Of a DNA stretch of 40,852 nucleotides, positions 32,391-40,852 are shown one piece after another. The notes under the pieces were generated by a model. The model did not search any database. It had not been told where the DNA came from and worked only from the letters and a program-made list of their open reading frames with translations. The stretch comes from Thermohalobaculum sp039821125 (GTDB lineage Bacteria > Pseudomonadota > Alphaproteobacteria > Rhodobacterales > Rhodobacteraceae), in NCBI GenBank assembly GCA_039821125.1, contig JBCBOR010000040.1, positions 1 through 40,852 of the forward strand. The letters run 5' to 3'. The position numbers and the translations under genes were made by a program. Position 1 is the first letter of the stretch, and each line of letters starts with the position of its first letter.

Positions 32391-34673
32391 TTAAACCACC
32401 TCTGCAGGGGCCACATCGCCCGCTGTCGTCTCGACCGGGCTTCCCGCCGGTCTTGGAATGCGCAAAGTCACCGCGGCCCCGTCGAGGCCGCTGTCAGGAT
32501 CGGCATCGCTCAGCGTGACTTCGCCGCCATGCTGCTCGATGATCTTCTTCACAATTGCAAGGCCGAGGCCTGTGCCCTTGGCCCGGGTTGTCACGTAGGG
32601 ATCGGTCAGCCGGTCGCGGTCATCCACGGGCAGGCCGATCCCATTGTCCATCACGGTCAGGCGATAGCTGCGCGGCGACTGTTCAACCGCGACCGCGATC
32701 CGGGGGACAGGCGCTGCGTCCCCATCACGCTCGGTGCGCGCATCGATGGCATCAGCCGCGTTCTGCAAAAGATTGGTCAACACCTGTCCAAAGAGGCCGC
32801 GGTCCACCATGACCCCGCGCCTGGGGCCAGCCTCGGGCACGTCATAGGTGATCGCGCGCCGGGCCTCGCGTTGCAGAACCACGGCTTCCTCGATCAGCGC
32901 GTTCAGATCATGCGGCGCCATCTTCGGCTCGGGCATCCGGGCAAATTTCGAGAACTCATCGACCATGCGCCCGATATCGCCAGCCTTGCGGGAGATCACA
33001 TCGAGATACTGCTCGAAGCTGGCGGCGTTTTCCTCGAGCTTCGGCGCGAACTTGCGCCGGATCTGGTCCGTCGAAAGCTGGATCGGCGTCAGAGGGTTCT
33101 TGATCTCGTGCGCGATGCGCCGGGCGACATCGCCCCAGGCCGCCATGCGTTGGGCCGATGCAAGCGCCGTGATGTCATCGAATGTCAGCACATAGCCCTC
33201 GGCAGGATCCTCCGCCGACTTCAGCGCGATCCGGGCCAGGAACTCGTGCGTCTCGCCACGCATGGTCTCGCGGATCTCGCCGCGCGCCGTCCCGCCGGGA
33301 GACGTCCGGGCCTGTTCGTACAGCCGTGCCATGCTGGGTGCGAGATCGGCAAGATCGGCGCCAACCGCCTGGGGATCGCCCACCCCCAGCATCTCGGCTG
33401 CCGCGTCGTTGATCAGATCGACCCGCCCATCCTGATCGAGCCCGATGACACCCGCGGTCACACCGCTCAGCACCGCTTCGATGAACTGGCGCCTCTTGTC
33501 CGTCTCATCCCGTGCGGCCAGCAGATCGTTGCGCTGATCCTTGAGCTGGCCGGTCATGTGGTTGAACGCCTTGCTGAGCGTCGCAATCTCGTCATCGCCG
33601 CGCTCTTCCTTGACCCGGACATCGAGATTGCCGGCGCCGACCAGTTCTGCCGCGCCCGCCAGCCGGCCGACCGGACGCGCCAGGCGCTCGGCAAACCACA
33701 GACCCAGCACAATCGCACCCAGGATCACGAACAGCGCGAAACCCAGATAGATCAGCGCATAGGTGAACAGGACCGAACCGCGCTCCCGCTCGAGCCGGTC
33801 ATAGAACTGCACGGTGCCACGGGTCTCATCCAAGAGCCGAAGCACATCACCCTGGACCTCGCGCGAGACATAGAGGAACGCGCCGATATTGTTCAGCGAG
33901 ATCAGCGCCCGGATCTCGTTGCGCGCCGCATCCTCGATCAGCACGACCTCGCCGCGCCGCGCGGCCTCGAGCTGTTCGTCTGTCGGCGGGATGAAATGGA
34001 AGAGATAGCTGTAATCGGCGCGCGCGATGATCTGCTTTTCAAGATTGAAAACATAGACATGCGGCAACTCGCGGATCAGCGCCTGCTTGTTGATCAGATC
34101 ATTGAACTGCGCCTGGTTCGCCCCCTGCACCGCCGCCCTGTTGAGATCGAGCGCCATGTTCAGGAGGTCCTCGCGCAGGTCGATCCGGTGCTCGCTCTCA
34201 TAGGCTTCAGCCGTCGCAAGCGAGTTGCGCACGACCGACCCGATCCGGTCCGAGAACAGGCTCTCGAGCCCGAACGCCAGCGTCAGTGCGGCGAAAATCG
34301 CGACCACGATGGTGGGGATCAGTGCGACCGCGGCAAACACGCCTGCCAGCCGCAGGTGGAGCCGGGTGCCCGCCGATTTCTTGCGCCGCGCCAGCAATAG
34401 CCCGCCGATGCGCCACGCGATCAGCGCGATCAGCACCAGGATGTAGCAGATGTCCAGCAAAAGGACGGTCTTGGTGAGCCAGTCGCGTCCCTCATCGAGG
34501 TTGGCATCGCTGAGCAGATAGGCCGTCGCCACAGCCAGCGCCGGCCCCAGCACCACGACAAAGACAATGCCGAACCGCGACAGCGTGCGCTTGACCCGTG
34601 TCCAGTCGACCCTGCCCGCACGCGGTGCGGCGATACCATTCGAAGACGCGACGATGATGCCGGTTTCTGCCAC
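32391..34673 (-). CDS. ntrY: NtrY sensor histidine kinase
   Basis: A 760-residue membrane kinase. Three N-terminal helices (about 33-135), a periplasmic region of about 150 residues, and a fourth helix (near 290-315) lead to a HAMP segment (RLARPVGRLAGAAELV), a PAS domain, the phosphorylated histidine H522 in RRIAHEIKNPLTP, and a HATPase domain (NLLQNAADAI, DNGIGLP, GTGLGLAIVKKI). It starts with GTG at 34673. The NtrY/NtrX pair responds to nitrogen or redox state and affects envelope genes in relatives. It lies 67 bases downstream of ntrC. Confidence 0.96.
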   Translation of the reverse strand: MAETGIIVASSNGIAAPRAGRVDWTRVKRTLSRFGIVFVVVLGPALAVATAYLLSDANLDEGRDWLTKTVLLLDICYILVLIALIAWRIGGLLLARRKKSAGTRLHLRLAGVFAAVALIPTIVVAIFAALTLAFGLESLFSDRIGSVVRNSLATAEAYESEHRIDLREDLLNMALDLNRAAVQGANQAQFNDLINKQALIRELPHVYVFNLEKQIIARADYSYLFHFIPPTDEQLEAARRGEVVLIEDAARNEIRALISLNNIGAFLYVSREVQGDVLRLLDETRGTVQFYDRLERERGSVLFTYALIYLGFALFVILGAIVLGLWFAERLARPVGRLAGAAELVGAGNLDVRVKEERGDDEIATLSKAFNHMTGQLKDQRNDLLAARDETDKRRQFIEAVLSGVTAGVIGLDQDGRVDLINDAAAEMLGVGDPQAVGADLADLAPSMARLYEQARTSPGGTARGEIRETMRGETHEFLARIALKSAEDPAEGYVLTFDDITALASAQRMAAWGDVARRIAHEIKNPLTPIQLSTDQIRRKFAPKLEENAASFEQYLDVISRKAGDIGRMVDEFSKFARMPEPKMAPHDLNALIEEAVVLQREARRAITYDVPEAGPRRGVMVDRGLFGQVLTNLLQNAADAIDARTERDGDAAPVPRIAVAVEQSPRSYRLTVMDNGIGLPVDDRDRLTDPYVTTRAKGTGLGLAIVKKIIEQHGGEVTLSDADPDSGLDGAAVTLRIPRPAGSPVETTAGDVAPAEVV

Positions 34674-34740
34674 TCACCCTCTCACGGGAGCCCTCGTCCC
34701 GTGTCGCGCTCTGCTGGCGCCCTTCGGAACTGTTGCTAAA

Positions 34741-36204
34741 CTACATCAGTTTTTTGCCGCGTGTGACCGGAATGTCAAGCTCTCTGATTTTCTTGCGCAG
34801 GGTATTCCGGTTGATCCCCAGAAGATCGGCGGCCTTGAGCTGGTTGCCGCGCGTGGCCGACAGGGTCAGCGCAATCAGCGGAAGTTCAACCTCGCGCAGC
34901 ACCCGATCGTAGAGACCCGGTGGTGGCAGAACATCGCCATGGCGCTGGAAATACCGCTCGAGATGCACCTCGACCGCACCGCCAAGACTACGCCCGACCG
35001 AAGGCTCGTCCGTCGCCCCACCATCGTCATCACGGCGCTGGGTCAGTTCCTGCTCGATAACCTCGGCGGGGATCTGCTCCTCCGGGCAAAGCGCGGCCAA
35101 GCGCCGCATCAGGTTCTCCAACTCACGCACATTGCCCGGCCAGGCGTGGGTTTTCAGAACGTCGATGCTGTCCGACGAGAGAGTCTTTTTCGGCAGCCCC
35201 TCGCTTTCGGCCCGGCGCAGGAAGGCACGGCTGAGATCGGGCAGATCGCCAATGCGCTCACGCAAGGGTGGCAGGCGGATCGGCACCACGTTCAGGCGAT
35301 AGTAGAGATCCTCGCGAAACCGCCCCTCGGCGATCAGCGCGCGCAGGTTCTGATGCGTCGCTGCGATGATCCGCACATCGGCCTGCCGCGCCGTGCGCCC
35401 GCCGACCGAGGTGAACTCCCCCTCCTGCAGCACGCGGAGCAATCGGGTCTGCGCCTCGGGCGGCATATCGCCGATCTCATCAAGGAACAGCGTCCCGCCC
35501 ATGGCCTGTTCGAACTTGCCCGAAGCGCGCTCGGTCGCGCCGGTAAAGGCGCCGCGCTCGTGCCCGAACAGCTCCGATTCGATCAACTCTCGTGGGATCG
35601 CCGCCATGTTCAGCGCCACGAACGGCCCCGGCGCGCGCTTGCCGAAATTGTGCAGCGCGCGGGCGACCAGCTCTTTGCCCGTTCCGCTCTCGCCCGAGAT
35701 CATCACGGTCAGATCCGTGTGCATCAGCCGGGCCATCACGCGGTAGACCTCCTGCATCGCAGGCGAGCGTCCGATCAGCGGAAGGTTTTCCTCGGGCGGC
35801 TTCTCTGCCTCGGGGCTTGGATCGGCACGCTGGATCTGGCTTTCCAGTCCAGACTCAACAAAGCCAAGCAATTCCTTGAGATCAAACGGCTTTGGGAGAT
35901 ATTCGTAGGCCCCAACCTCGGCGGCGCGGATCGCCGTCAGCACCGTGTTCTGCGCACTCATAACGATGACCGGCAGGTTCGGACGCTTCTTGCGAATGGC
36001 AGGCAGAAGGTCCAGCGCATCGCCATCGGGCATATGCACATCGGTGACGACGATGTCGCCCTCGCCTTCCTCGATCATGCGCCAGAGCACCGATGAGGAC
36101 CCCGTGGCCCGGACCCGGCAACCGATCCGAGACAGGGCCTGGCTCAGCACCGTGCGGATCGACCGATCGTCATCGGCCAACAGAACTGTCATCCCGCGCA
36201 TCAT
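34741..36204 (-). CDS. ntrC: NtrC nitrogen regulator
   Basis: A 487-residue sigma-54 activator. The receiver has D55 (VVTDVHMPDG). The AAA+ domain keeps Walker A GESGTGKE (171-178), an intact GAFTGA (218-223) and Walker B GGTLFLDEIGD. The Fis-type helix-turn-helix is LKAADLLGINRNTLRKKIREL. The intact loop implies classic sigma-54 activation, in contrast to Rhodobacter capsulatus NtrC, which lacks it. The ATG overlaps the ntrB stop (ATGA), so the kinase and regulator are translationally coupled; a second ATG four codons in is possible. Confidence 0.97.
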   Translation of the reverse strand: MMRGMTVLLADDDRSIRTVLSQALSRIGCRVRATGSSSVLWRMIEEGEGDIVVTDVHMPDGDALDLLPAIRKKRPNLPVIVMSAQNTVLTAIRAAEVGAYEYLPKPFDLKELLGFVESGLESQIQRADPSPEAEKPPEENLPLIGRSPAMQEVYRVMARLMHTDLTVMISGESGTGKELVARALHNFGKRAPGPFVALNMAAIPRELIESELFGHERGAFTGATERASGKFEQAMGGTLFLDEIGDMPPEAQTRLLRVLQEGEFTSVGGRTARQADVRIIAATHQNLRALIAEGRFREDLYYRLNVVPIRLPPLRERIGDLPDLSRAFLRRAESEGLPKKTLSSDSIDVLKTHAWPGNVRELENLMRRLAALCPEEQIPAEVIEQELTQRRDDDGGATDEPSVGRSLGGAVEVHLERYFQRHGDVLPPPGLYDRVLREVELPLIALTLSATRGNQLKAADLLGINRNTLRKKIRELDIPVTRGKKLM

Positions 36205-37304
36205 GCCACGTCTTCCGACGGCTCGACGGCAAAGGCGGCGATCTCCGCCGCGCTCGCCATGGGCAAGAGCAGCCGGAAGGTGGTGTGGCCGGGCTCACTG
36301 TCGCAGGTGATCACGCCGCCATGATCGGCAACGACCTTCGAGACGAGTGCAAGGCCAAGGCCCGAGCCGGTCGCCTTCGACGTCACGAAAGGCTCGAAGA
36401 TATGCGACTTCATATCGTCCGGCACGCCAGAGCCATTGTCCGAGATCGAAATCTGCAACGGCAGGCTCTCCGAGCGCCCACGGGCCGTCATCACCTTCAC
36501 CCCAGCACGATACGCCGTGCGCAGGACGATGACCCCGCCGACAGGCGGCACGGCCTCGGCCGCGTTCTTCAAGAGGTTCATCAGAACCTGCATAAGCTGA
36601 TCCTGATCCGACAGCGCGGGTGGCAGCGAGGGATCGTATTCCTCGACAAAGCGCACATGGGCTGCGAACCCGGCCTTGGCGCTTTTCGCGGCCCGGTCGA
36701 GCGCGTCGTGAATGTTCACAGGCTTGCGCCGCACCAGACCGAAATCGCCGAACTCTTCAACCCGCCCGACAAGATTGCCGATGCGCTCGGCTTCCTCCCG
36801 GATCAGGGTGGTCAACTCGGCGTCTTCATCTGAGAGATTCATCTCAAGCAGTTGCGCCGCGCCCGAAATCCCGGCCAGCGGGTTCTTGATCTCGTGCGCC
36901 AGCATCGAGGCCATTCCCACGACCGACCGCGCGGCATCGCGGCTGGTCAGTGCGCGGTCCATCCGCTCGGCGCCCGTGCGCGGCTGGATCTGGACAAGCA
37001 CCGCGCCGTCCTCGCTGGGGGCTGCGAAAATATCAACCAGACGGGTTGGCGCCTCGGGCCAGCCAAACTCGACCCGGTATTCAGACATCGCAATCCCGGC
37101 GGACCGCACACGGCTGGTCAGGTTCCAGAGACGGCTGTCCTCGCCCGCGAGATCTGAGATCCGGCGCTGACGAAGCGATCGCGCCGACATCGACAGAAAA
37201 TCCTCGGCCACGGAATTGACGTCCAGCACGCCGCCATCGGACCCGAGCAGCAACGCTGGGTTCGGCAGAGACTGCCAGAGTTTTTCATAATCAATCGCTG
37301 TCAT
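36201..37304 (-). CDS. ntrB: NtrB nitrogen sensor kinase
   Basis: A 367-residue soluble histidine kinase/phosphatase. An N-terminal PAS-type domain (about 5-110) is followed by the H box LAHEIKNPLAG (H137) and a HATPase domain (NLLKNAAEAV, DNGSGVP, GSGLGLALVSKVVADHGG). It controls NtrC phosphorylation in answer to the PII protein. The start is set at ATG 37304 (MTAIDYEKLWQSLPNP), behind a GGGTGAG, matching the family; an upstream in-frame ATG overlaps dusB and is unlikely. It lies 52 bases after dusB. Confidence 0.96.
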   Translation of the reverse strand: MTAIDYEKLWQSLPNPALLLGSDGGVLDVNSVAEDFLSMSARSLRQRRISDLAGEDSRLWNLTSRVRSAGIAMSEYRVEFGWPEAPTRLVDIFAAPSEDGAVLVQIQPRTGAERMDRALTSRDAARSVVGMASMLAHEIKNPLAGISGAAQLLEMNLSDEDAELTTLIREEAERIGNLVGRVEEFGDFGLVRRKPVNIHDALDRAAKSAKAGFAAHVRFVEEYDPSLPPALSDQDQLMQVLMNLLKNAAEAVPPVGGVIVLRTAYRAGVKVMTARGRSESLPLQISISDNGSGVPDDMKSHIFEPFVTSKATGSGLGLALVSKVVADHGGVITCDSEPGHTTFRLLLPMASAAEIAAFAVEPSEDVA

Positions 37305-37356
37305 ACTCACCCGTTCCGTCGCCACGGTCTCACTGTCTTTTGCGGTTTTGCCCCGG

Positions 37357-38364
37357 TCATGCCGCGAGCCGCCCATTGCAGATTTTGTCACGATCCAGCG
37401 CACCGAGCTCGCCAAGCCGGGCAAACAGCGCCGTGGGATCGGTCTCGCGGATCAGGGCGGGGCGCAAAGCCTCGGTGCCGGGGATCTGCGCGAGATAGCC
37501 ATCAAGGTGCTTGCGCATGGCACGCATGCCGGTCTCGGTGCCGTAAAAGCTGAGATGCGCGTCGTAGTGGCGGCACACAAGTTCGGCAAAGGCCGCCCCG
37601 CGCGGGCGCAGATCAACGCCGCACCCGGCCATGCCCGCAGCGATCTCGGCCAGGATCCAGGGCCGTCCCACCGCGCCGCGCCCGACCATCACCGCATCGG
37701 CACCGGACAGGCGCAATGCCTCCTGTGCCGTGGCGAGATCGATGATGTCGCCGTTCGCCACGACTGGGATCGAGACCGCCTCGACCACGCGGCGAATCGC
37801 CGACCAGTCGGCCCGTCCCTTGTAGAACTGACACCGCGTCCGACCATGCACCGTGATCATTCGGACGCCGGCACCCTCGGCGCGGCGCGCAAGATCCGGA
37901 GCATTGCGCTCGCTCTCGTCCCAGCCGAGGCGCATTTTCAGCGTGACCGGCACATCGACCGCGCCGACCACTGCGTCGATCAGATGAAGCGCATGGTCGA
38001 GATCGCGCATCAGAGCGGCTCCCGAAGCGCCGGTCGTCACCTTGCGCGCGGGGCAGCCCATGTTGATGTCGATCACACGGGCGCCCTGCCCCGCAAGCTG
38101 CCGGGCGCTTTCGGCCATCCAGCGCGCCTCGCGCCCGGCGATTTGCACCGATGTGCCCACAGCGCCCGCGGCGATCTCGGCCCTGGCCCGCATCGAGGGC
38201 TTGGCGGCCACCATCTCCTGGCTGGCGACCATCTCGGAGACCACCAACCCCGCGCCGAACCCGGCCACCACCTCGCGGAAGGGGCGATCCGTGATCCCCG
38301 CCATCGGCGCAAGGATCACCGGTAGATCTATGGTCACATCGTCAAGCGCAATCATAAGCTGCAC
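37357..38364 (-). CDS. dusB: tRNA-dihydrouridine synthase DusB (NifR3)
   Basis: A 335-residue FMN enzyme that reduces uridine in tRNA. The TIM barrel opens with LAPMAGITDRPFR, and the catalytic cysteine is C104 in INMGCPARKV. The substrate/FMN motifs TVHGRTRCQFYKG and ANGDI are present. It heads the nifR3-ntrB-ntrC unit known from Rhodobacter and other alphaproteobacteria. The start may be GTG 38364 or ATG 38355 (three codons later); GGGTGA eight bases before the GTG favours the first. It is divergent from ispDF, with about 210 bases between. Confidence 0.96.
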   Translation of the reverse strand: MQLMIALDDVTIDLPVILAPMAGITDRPFREVVAGFGAGLVVSEMVASQEMVAAKPSMRARAEIAAGAVGTSVQIAGREARWMAESARQLAGQGARVIDINMGCPARKVTTGASGAALMRDLDHALHLIDAVVGAVDVPVTLKMRLGWDESERNAPDLARRAEGAGVRMITVHGRTRCQFYKGRADWSAIRRVVEAVSIPVVANGDIIDLATAQEALRLSGADAVMVGRGAVGRPWILAEIAAGMAGCGVDLRPRGAAFAELVCRHYDAHLSFYGTETGMRAMRKHLDGYLAQIPGTEALRPALIRETDPTALFARLGELGALDRDKICNGRLAA

Positions 38365-38573
38365 ATTTTTTCATCACCCGCACCGTGAATAGACGCGGCG
38401 CTGCTTCGGATCAAGGCAGAACCGGTGCTGGATGACGCGGCCTTCCGGCTCCCCCTGGCTGGTGTTGCATACAAGGGCTGTCGTTCGGCATGCCCACCCA
38501 CCCGGAGCCGGCAGGCCGGGGCTTCTCTTTTGTGGCCAATCGTGTAAGCCCCGGGCCCGAGACCGGAGGAGCC

Positions 38574-39764
38574 ATGACCACTGCCGCCATCATCGTTGCC
38601 GCGGGCCGAGGATTGCGCCTTGGTGGGCCTGTCCCCAAGCAATATCAGATGCTGGGCGGCGAGATGGTGCTGACACGGACCGTGCGCGCCATTCTGGCCT
38701 GCGAGGCAATTGCCACGGGGCTGGTGGCGATCCATCCCGACTATCGCGAGATGTACGATGCCGCGGTCGACCCGATCGACGATGACCGCATGCTGCCCCC
38801 GGTATCCGGCGGGGCGGAGCGCGCGGATACGGTGCGGCTGGCCCTCGAAGCCCTGCAGGGGCGCGGTGTCGACCGTGTGCTGATCCATGATGCAGCGCGG
38901 CCTTTTGTGCCTGTGACGTCCCTCGCCCGGCTGTGCGCCGCAGAAAGCGCTGCGTTCCTGGCCGAACCCGTGGTCGATGCCCTCTGGAAGGCAGAGGGTG
39001 ACCATGCGGATCACCCGGTGCCGCGCGAGGGTTTGTGGCGGGCCCAGACCCCGCAGGCCTTTCCATTCGATGACATTCTCGAGGCGCACCGGAGCATCAG
39101 CGGCGGTGCGCCGACGACGGACCCTGCGCAAGCACCGCCGTTGGATGATGTCGAGGTGTTTCGCCGTGCCGGAGGCGCTGTGACGCTGATCCCGGGGCAC
39201 CCTGACAATTTCAAAATCACGACGGCGGCGGACATGGCGCGGGCGGAACGGCTGGTGGCAGGAGAGCATGCGATGGAGACGCGGACAGGACACGGCTTCG
39301 ATGTGCATCGCTTCGTGCCGGGAGATGGCGTTTGGCTGTGCGGGGTGCGGATCCCGCATGGCGCGCGTCTGGATGGACACTCCGATGCCGATGTCGGGCT
39401 GCACGCGCTGTCCGATGCCTTGTACGGTGCCTTGGCAGATGGCGATATCGGCACGCACTTCCCACCCTCGGATCCGCAATGGAAGGGTGCGCAAAGCCAT
39501 GTGTTCCTCAGCCATGCCGCGGAGCGCGTTGCAGCGCGCGGCGGCCGGATAGTGAACGTGGATATCACGCTGCTGTGCGAGGCCCCGAAAATAGCGCCTC
39601 ATGCGGCAGCGATGCGAGCGCGCATGAGTGAGATCATGGGGATCGCGGCGGACCGGATCTCGGTCAAGGCGACAACCATGGAGCGCATGGGGTTCGTCGG
39701 GCGCGAAGAGGGCATGGGCTGCATCGCCACGGCGACGGTCGCGTTGCCACGGGGGGACGCATGA
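38574..39764 (+). CDS. ispDF: bifunctional IspD-IspF (MEP isoprenoid pathway)
   Basis: A 396-residue fusion. Residues 1-228 are the IspD cytidylyltransferase (IVAAGRGLRLGG, PKQY, VLIHDAARPFV), making CDP-methylerythritol. Residues about 234-396 are IspF, the cyclodiphosphate synthase, with metal ligands D243 and H245 in GHGFDVHRF and H277 in DVGLHAL, and the TTMERMGFVGREEG end motif. Such fusions are typical of alphaproteobacteria. The start follows GGAGGA. Its TGA overlaps the pgpA ATG, so the two are coupled. Confidence 0.97.
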   Translation: MTTAAIIVAAGRGLRLGGPVPKQYQMLGGEMVLTRTVRAILACEAIATGLVAIHPDYREMYDAAVDPIDDDRMLPPVSGGAERADTVRLALEALQGRGVDRVLIHDAARPFVPVTSLARLCAAESAAFLAEPVVDALWKAEGDHADHPVPREGLWRAQTPQAFPFDDILEAHRSISGGAPTTDPAQAPPLDDVEVFRRAGGAVTLIPGHPDNFKITTAADMARAERLVAGEHAMETRTGHGFDVHRFVPGDGVWLCGVRIPHGARLDGHSDADVGLHALSDALYGALADGDIGTHFPPSDPQWKGAQSHVFLSHAAERVAARGGRIVNVDITLLCEAPKIAPHAAAMRARMSEIMGIAADRISVKATTMERMGFVGREEGMGCIATATVALPRGDA

Positions 39765-40252
39765 CCCGCGCTGCCGATGTTGTCGCAACGGTCGGCGGTG
39801 TGGGCCGGCTGCCTTGGGCGCCCGGAACATGGGGCTCGCTGGTCGCGATCCCTCTGGCCTGGGGCCTGCACTGGGCCGGTGGGATCGTCTTGCTCATCGC
39901 TGCCACGCTGGTCGTGTTCGCCCTTGGCTACTGGGCCAGCAAGACTTATCTGGCCGGGCGCAGTGAGGATCCTGCCGAGATCGTCATCGACGAGGTTGTC
40001 GGCATGATGATCGCGCTATTGCCCCTGTCCGGCGGGCTGACCCACGCAGGGGTCGAGCCGCATATCTTTCCCTGGCCGGGCTGGGTCGGCGGGTTCCTGA
40101 TGTTCCGGTTCTTCGACATCGTCAAACCGCCACCGGTCCGTTGGGCCGATCGCCCGGGACCGCTTGGCGTGATGTTGGACGATGTGGTGGCTGGCGTGCT
40201 GGCCGGGGCGATCATGCTGGTGGCAGCGGGGATCTCACATGGCTGGTTCTGA
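39761..40252 (+). CDS. pgpA: phosphatidylglycerophosphatase A
   Basis: A 163-residue inner-membrane phosphatase that converts phosphatidylglycerophosphate to phosphatidylglycerol. The family signatures GVGRLPWAPGTWGSL (about 13-27), EIVIDEVVGM (about 73-82) and FRFFDIVKPPPVRW (about 115-128) are intact, with three to four hydrophobic helices. It overlaps ispDF upstream (ATGA) and cinA downstream (14 bases), so it is the middle gene of a tightly coupled unit. Confidence 0.96.
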   Translation: MTRAADVVATVGGVGRLPWAPGTWGSLVAIPLAWGLHWAGGIVLLIAATLVVFALGYWASKTYLAGRSEDPAEIVIDEVVGMMIALLPLSGGLTHAGVEPHIFPWPGWVGGFLMFRFFDIVKPPPVRWADRPGPLGVMLDDVVAGVLAGAIMLVAAGISHGWF

Positions 40253-40733
40253 GGAAATCCGCGCCCTAGCGGTCGAGGTTCTGGACACCTGCCACGCGGG
40301 GGGTTTGATGGCGGCGACGGCCGAGAGTTGCACCGGCGGTATGGTCGCCGCCGCGCTGACGGATATCCCCGGGTCCTCTGCCGTGGTGGATCGGGGCTTT
40401 GTGACATATTCCAACGAGGCCAAGGCCGAGATGCTGGGCGTTCCGATGGCGCTCATCTTTGCCCACGGCGCGGTAAGCGAGCCGGTCGCCCGGGCGATGG
40501 CAGAGGGCGCGCTGGCCCGCAGCGGCGCGGACGTCGCCGTTGCGATCACCGGCATCGCGGGACCAGGCGGCGGCACAGCGGAAAAGCCCGAAGGGTTGGT
40601 GCACTTTGCCGCTGCGCGCAGCGGGCAAGCTACACGCCACGAACGCGTCGAGTTCGGCGCATTGGGGCGCGACGATGTGCGGATGCGCTCGGTTCAACAA
40701 GCACTCGAGATGCTGAGAGACGCCTTGGATTGA
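40239..40733 (+). CDS. cinA: CinA C-terminal-domain protein (NMN amidase, PncC type)
   Basis: A 164-residue stand-alone CinA_C domain without the N-terminal molybdopterin-binding-like half of full CinA. The motifs MAATAESCTGGMVAAALTD, SNEAKAEMLGV, GAVSEPVARAMA and GIAGPGGGTAEKPEGLVHF are typical. Such proteins hydrolyse nicotinamide mononucleotide to recycle NAD breakdown products. The start ATG at 40239 lies within the end of pgpA. The symbol follows common annotation; pncC would be the functional name. Confidence 0.93.
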   Translation: MAGSEEIRALAVEVLDTCHAGGLMAATAESCTGGMVAAALTDIPGSSAVVDRGFVTYSNEAKAEMLGVPMALIFAHGAVSEPVARAMAEGALARSGADVAVAITGIAGPGGGTAEKPEGLVHFAAARSGQATRHERVEFGALGRDDVRMRSVQQALEMLRDALD

Positions 40734-40756
40734 CAGTGGCGTGTGAAGCCCGCATC

Positions 40757-40794
40757 CTTTCTTCATTTATGAATACTAGTTTAAATGAAGGAAG
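40757..40794 (+). promoter_or_regulatory. AT-rich leader hairpin covering the ribosome binding site
   Basis: Bases 40757-40769 pair with 40782-40794 over thirteen positions, with one G-U wobble as RNA (40760 with 40791). The 12-base loop contains ACTAGT. The right arm is the purine-rich GAAGGAAG that serves the ATG at 40800, so folding would hide the ribosome binding site. As DNA the same dyad could be an operator. The composition is abruptly AT-rich next to cinA. Confidence 0.55.
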
Positions 40795-40799
40795 AATAG

Positions 40800-40852
40800 A
40801 TGTCTCTTTTCGAACTCCCACCACCAAACGTTACCTCTGATCCCGCCGCGCG
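40800..40852 (+). CDS. 5' end of an unidentified gene, cut by the window end
   Basis: Seventeen codons are visible, reading MSLFELPPPNVTSDPAA. I do not recognise the protein. The ATG follows GAAGGAAG within the leader hairpin. Codon choice (TCT, CTT, CCA, GTT) is less GC-biased than in the preceding genes, and the leader is AT-rich, so the gene may be foreign or under special control. It is not part of the overlapping ispDF-pgpA-cinA unit: 66 bases separate it from the cinA stop. Confidence 0.45.
   Translation, partial: MSLFELPPPNVTSDPAA

Noticed and set aside
31500..34400. Very long plus-strand open frame antisense to ntrX and ntrY
   Set aside because: It is a shadow produced by GC-rich codon bias on the opposite strand; its translation has no recognisable domain, while the minus strand encodes intact NtrX and NtrY.
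34674..34740. Sigma-54 promoter in the ntrC-ntrY gap
   Set aside because: TGGC and TTGC-like words exist, but their spacing does not match the GG-N10-GC rule.
1..40852. tRNA, rRNA, CRISPR arrays, insertion sequences and prophage genes
   Set aside because: Looked for by eye on both strands; no tandem spaced repeats, transposase, integrase or structural RNA signatures were found, although a covariance-model search was not possible.

Overview
The window is a GC-rich (roughly 64% by eye) stretch of an alphaproteobacterial chromosome, most likely a member of the Rhodobacterales (Roseobacter/Rhodobacter relatives). The best evidence is the right half. There dusB (nifR3), ntrB, ntrC, ntrY, ntrX, trkA, trkH, hfq and hflX lie in one minus-strand series, the order familiar from Rhodobacter-type genomes, next to a plus-strand ispDF-pgpA-cinA operon with a fused ispD/ispF gene. 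The odd length and the partial genes at both ends suggest a whole contig rather than a slice from a longer one.

Region 1 (1-18.2 kb) is a patchwork of catabolic and transport genes. It holds a truncated SDR, an isocitrate-lyase-superfamily enzyme, a LigI-type amidohydrolase, an acyl-CoA dehydrogenase, an HMG-CoA-lyase-like enzyme, an enoyl-CoA hydratase, two CaiB/BaiF CoA-transferases around an opposing MFS transporter, a MOSC protein, a stand-alone NIF3/CutA-like protein, EamA exporters, an M20 carbamoylase-type hydrolase and a 3-hydroxyisobutyrate-dehydrogenase-type enzyme. Together they could activate, oxidise, hydrate and cleave a branched dicarboxylate or acid, but the genes lie in several short units on both strands, so one pathway is an inference. 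A 46-codon membrane-peptide gene (5204-5344) sits in this region.

Region 2 (18.2-24.8 kb) is a stress/envelope segment. It has a cold-shock gene with a terminator-like hairpin in its leader, a three-gene unit (one-TM protein, ECF sigma factor, exported helical protein), and a facing minus-strand pair: an exported caspase-formylglycine-enzyme-fold fusion and an unrecognised Trp/Cys-rich protein. A hot-dog thioesterase and a lower-GC VOC protein follow.

Region 3 (24.9-38.4 kb) carries RNA regulation (Hfq, HflX), potassium uptake (TrkH, TrkA) and nitrogen/redox signalling (NtrB/C, NtrY/X), with a MalY-type PLP enzyme and a double-hairpin repeat inserted between trkA and ntrX. NtrX has lost the sigma-54-contact GAFTGA loop whereas NtrC keeps it. 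Region 4 (38.5-40.85 kb) is ispDF-pgpA-cinA, then an abrupt AT-rich leader whose stable hairpin covers the ribosome binding site of a gene cut by the window end.

The first 286 bases contain a 60-bp perfect inverted repeat that looks like a fold-back artefact, so the extreme left end should be treated with suspicion. No rRNA, tRNA, CRISPR, transposase or integrase was seen. No gene-free stretch exceeds 300 bases; the longest (5345-5599, 14000-14256, 15496-15764, 19075-19279) are described in the site entries or hold nothing I can identify.
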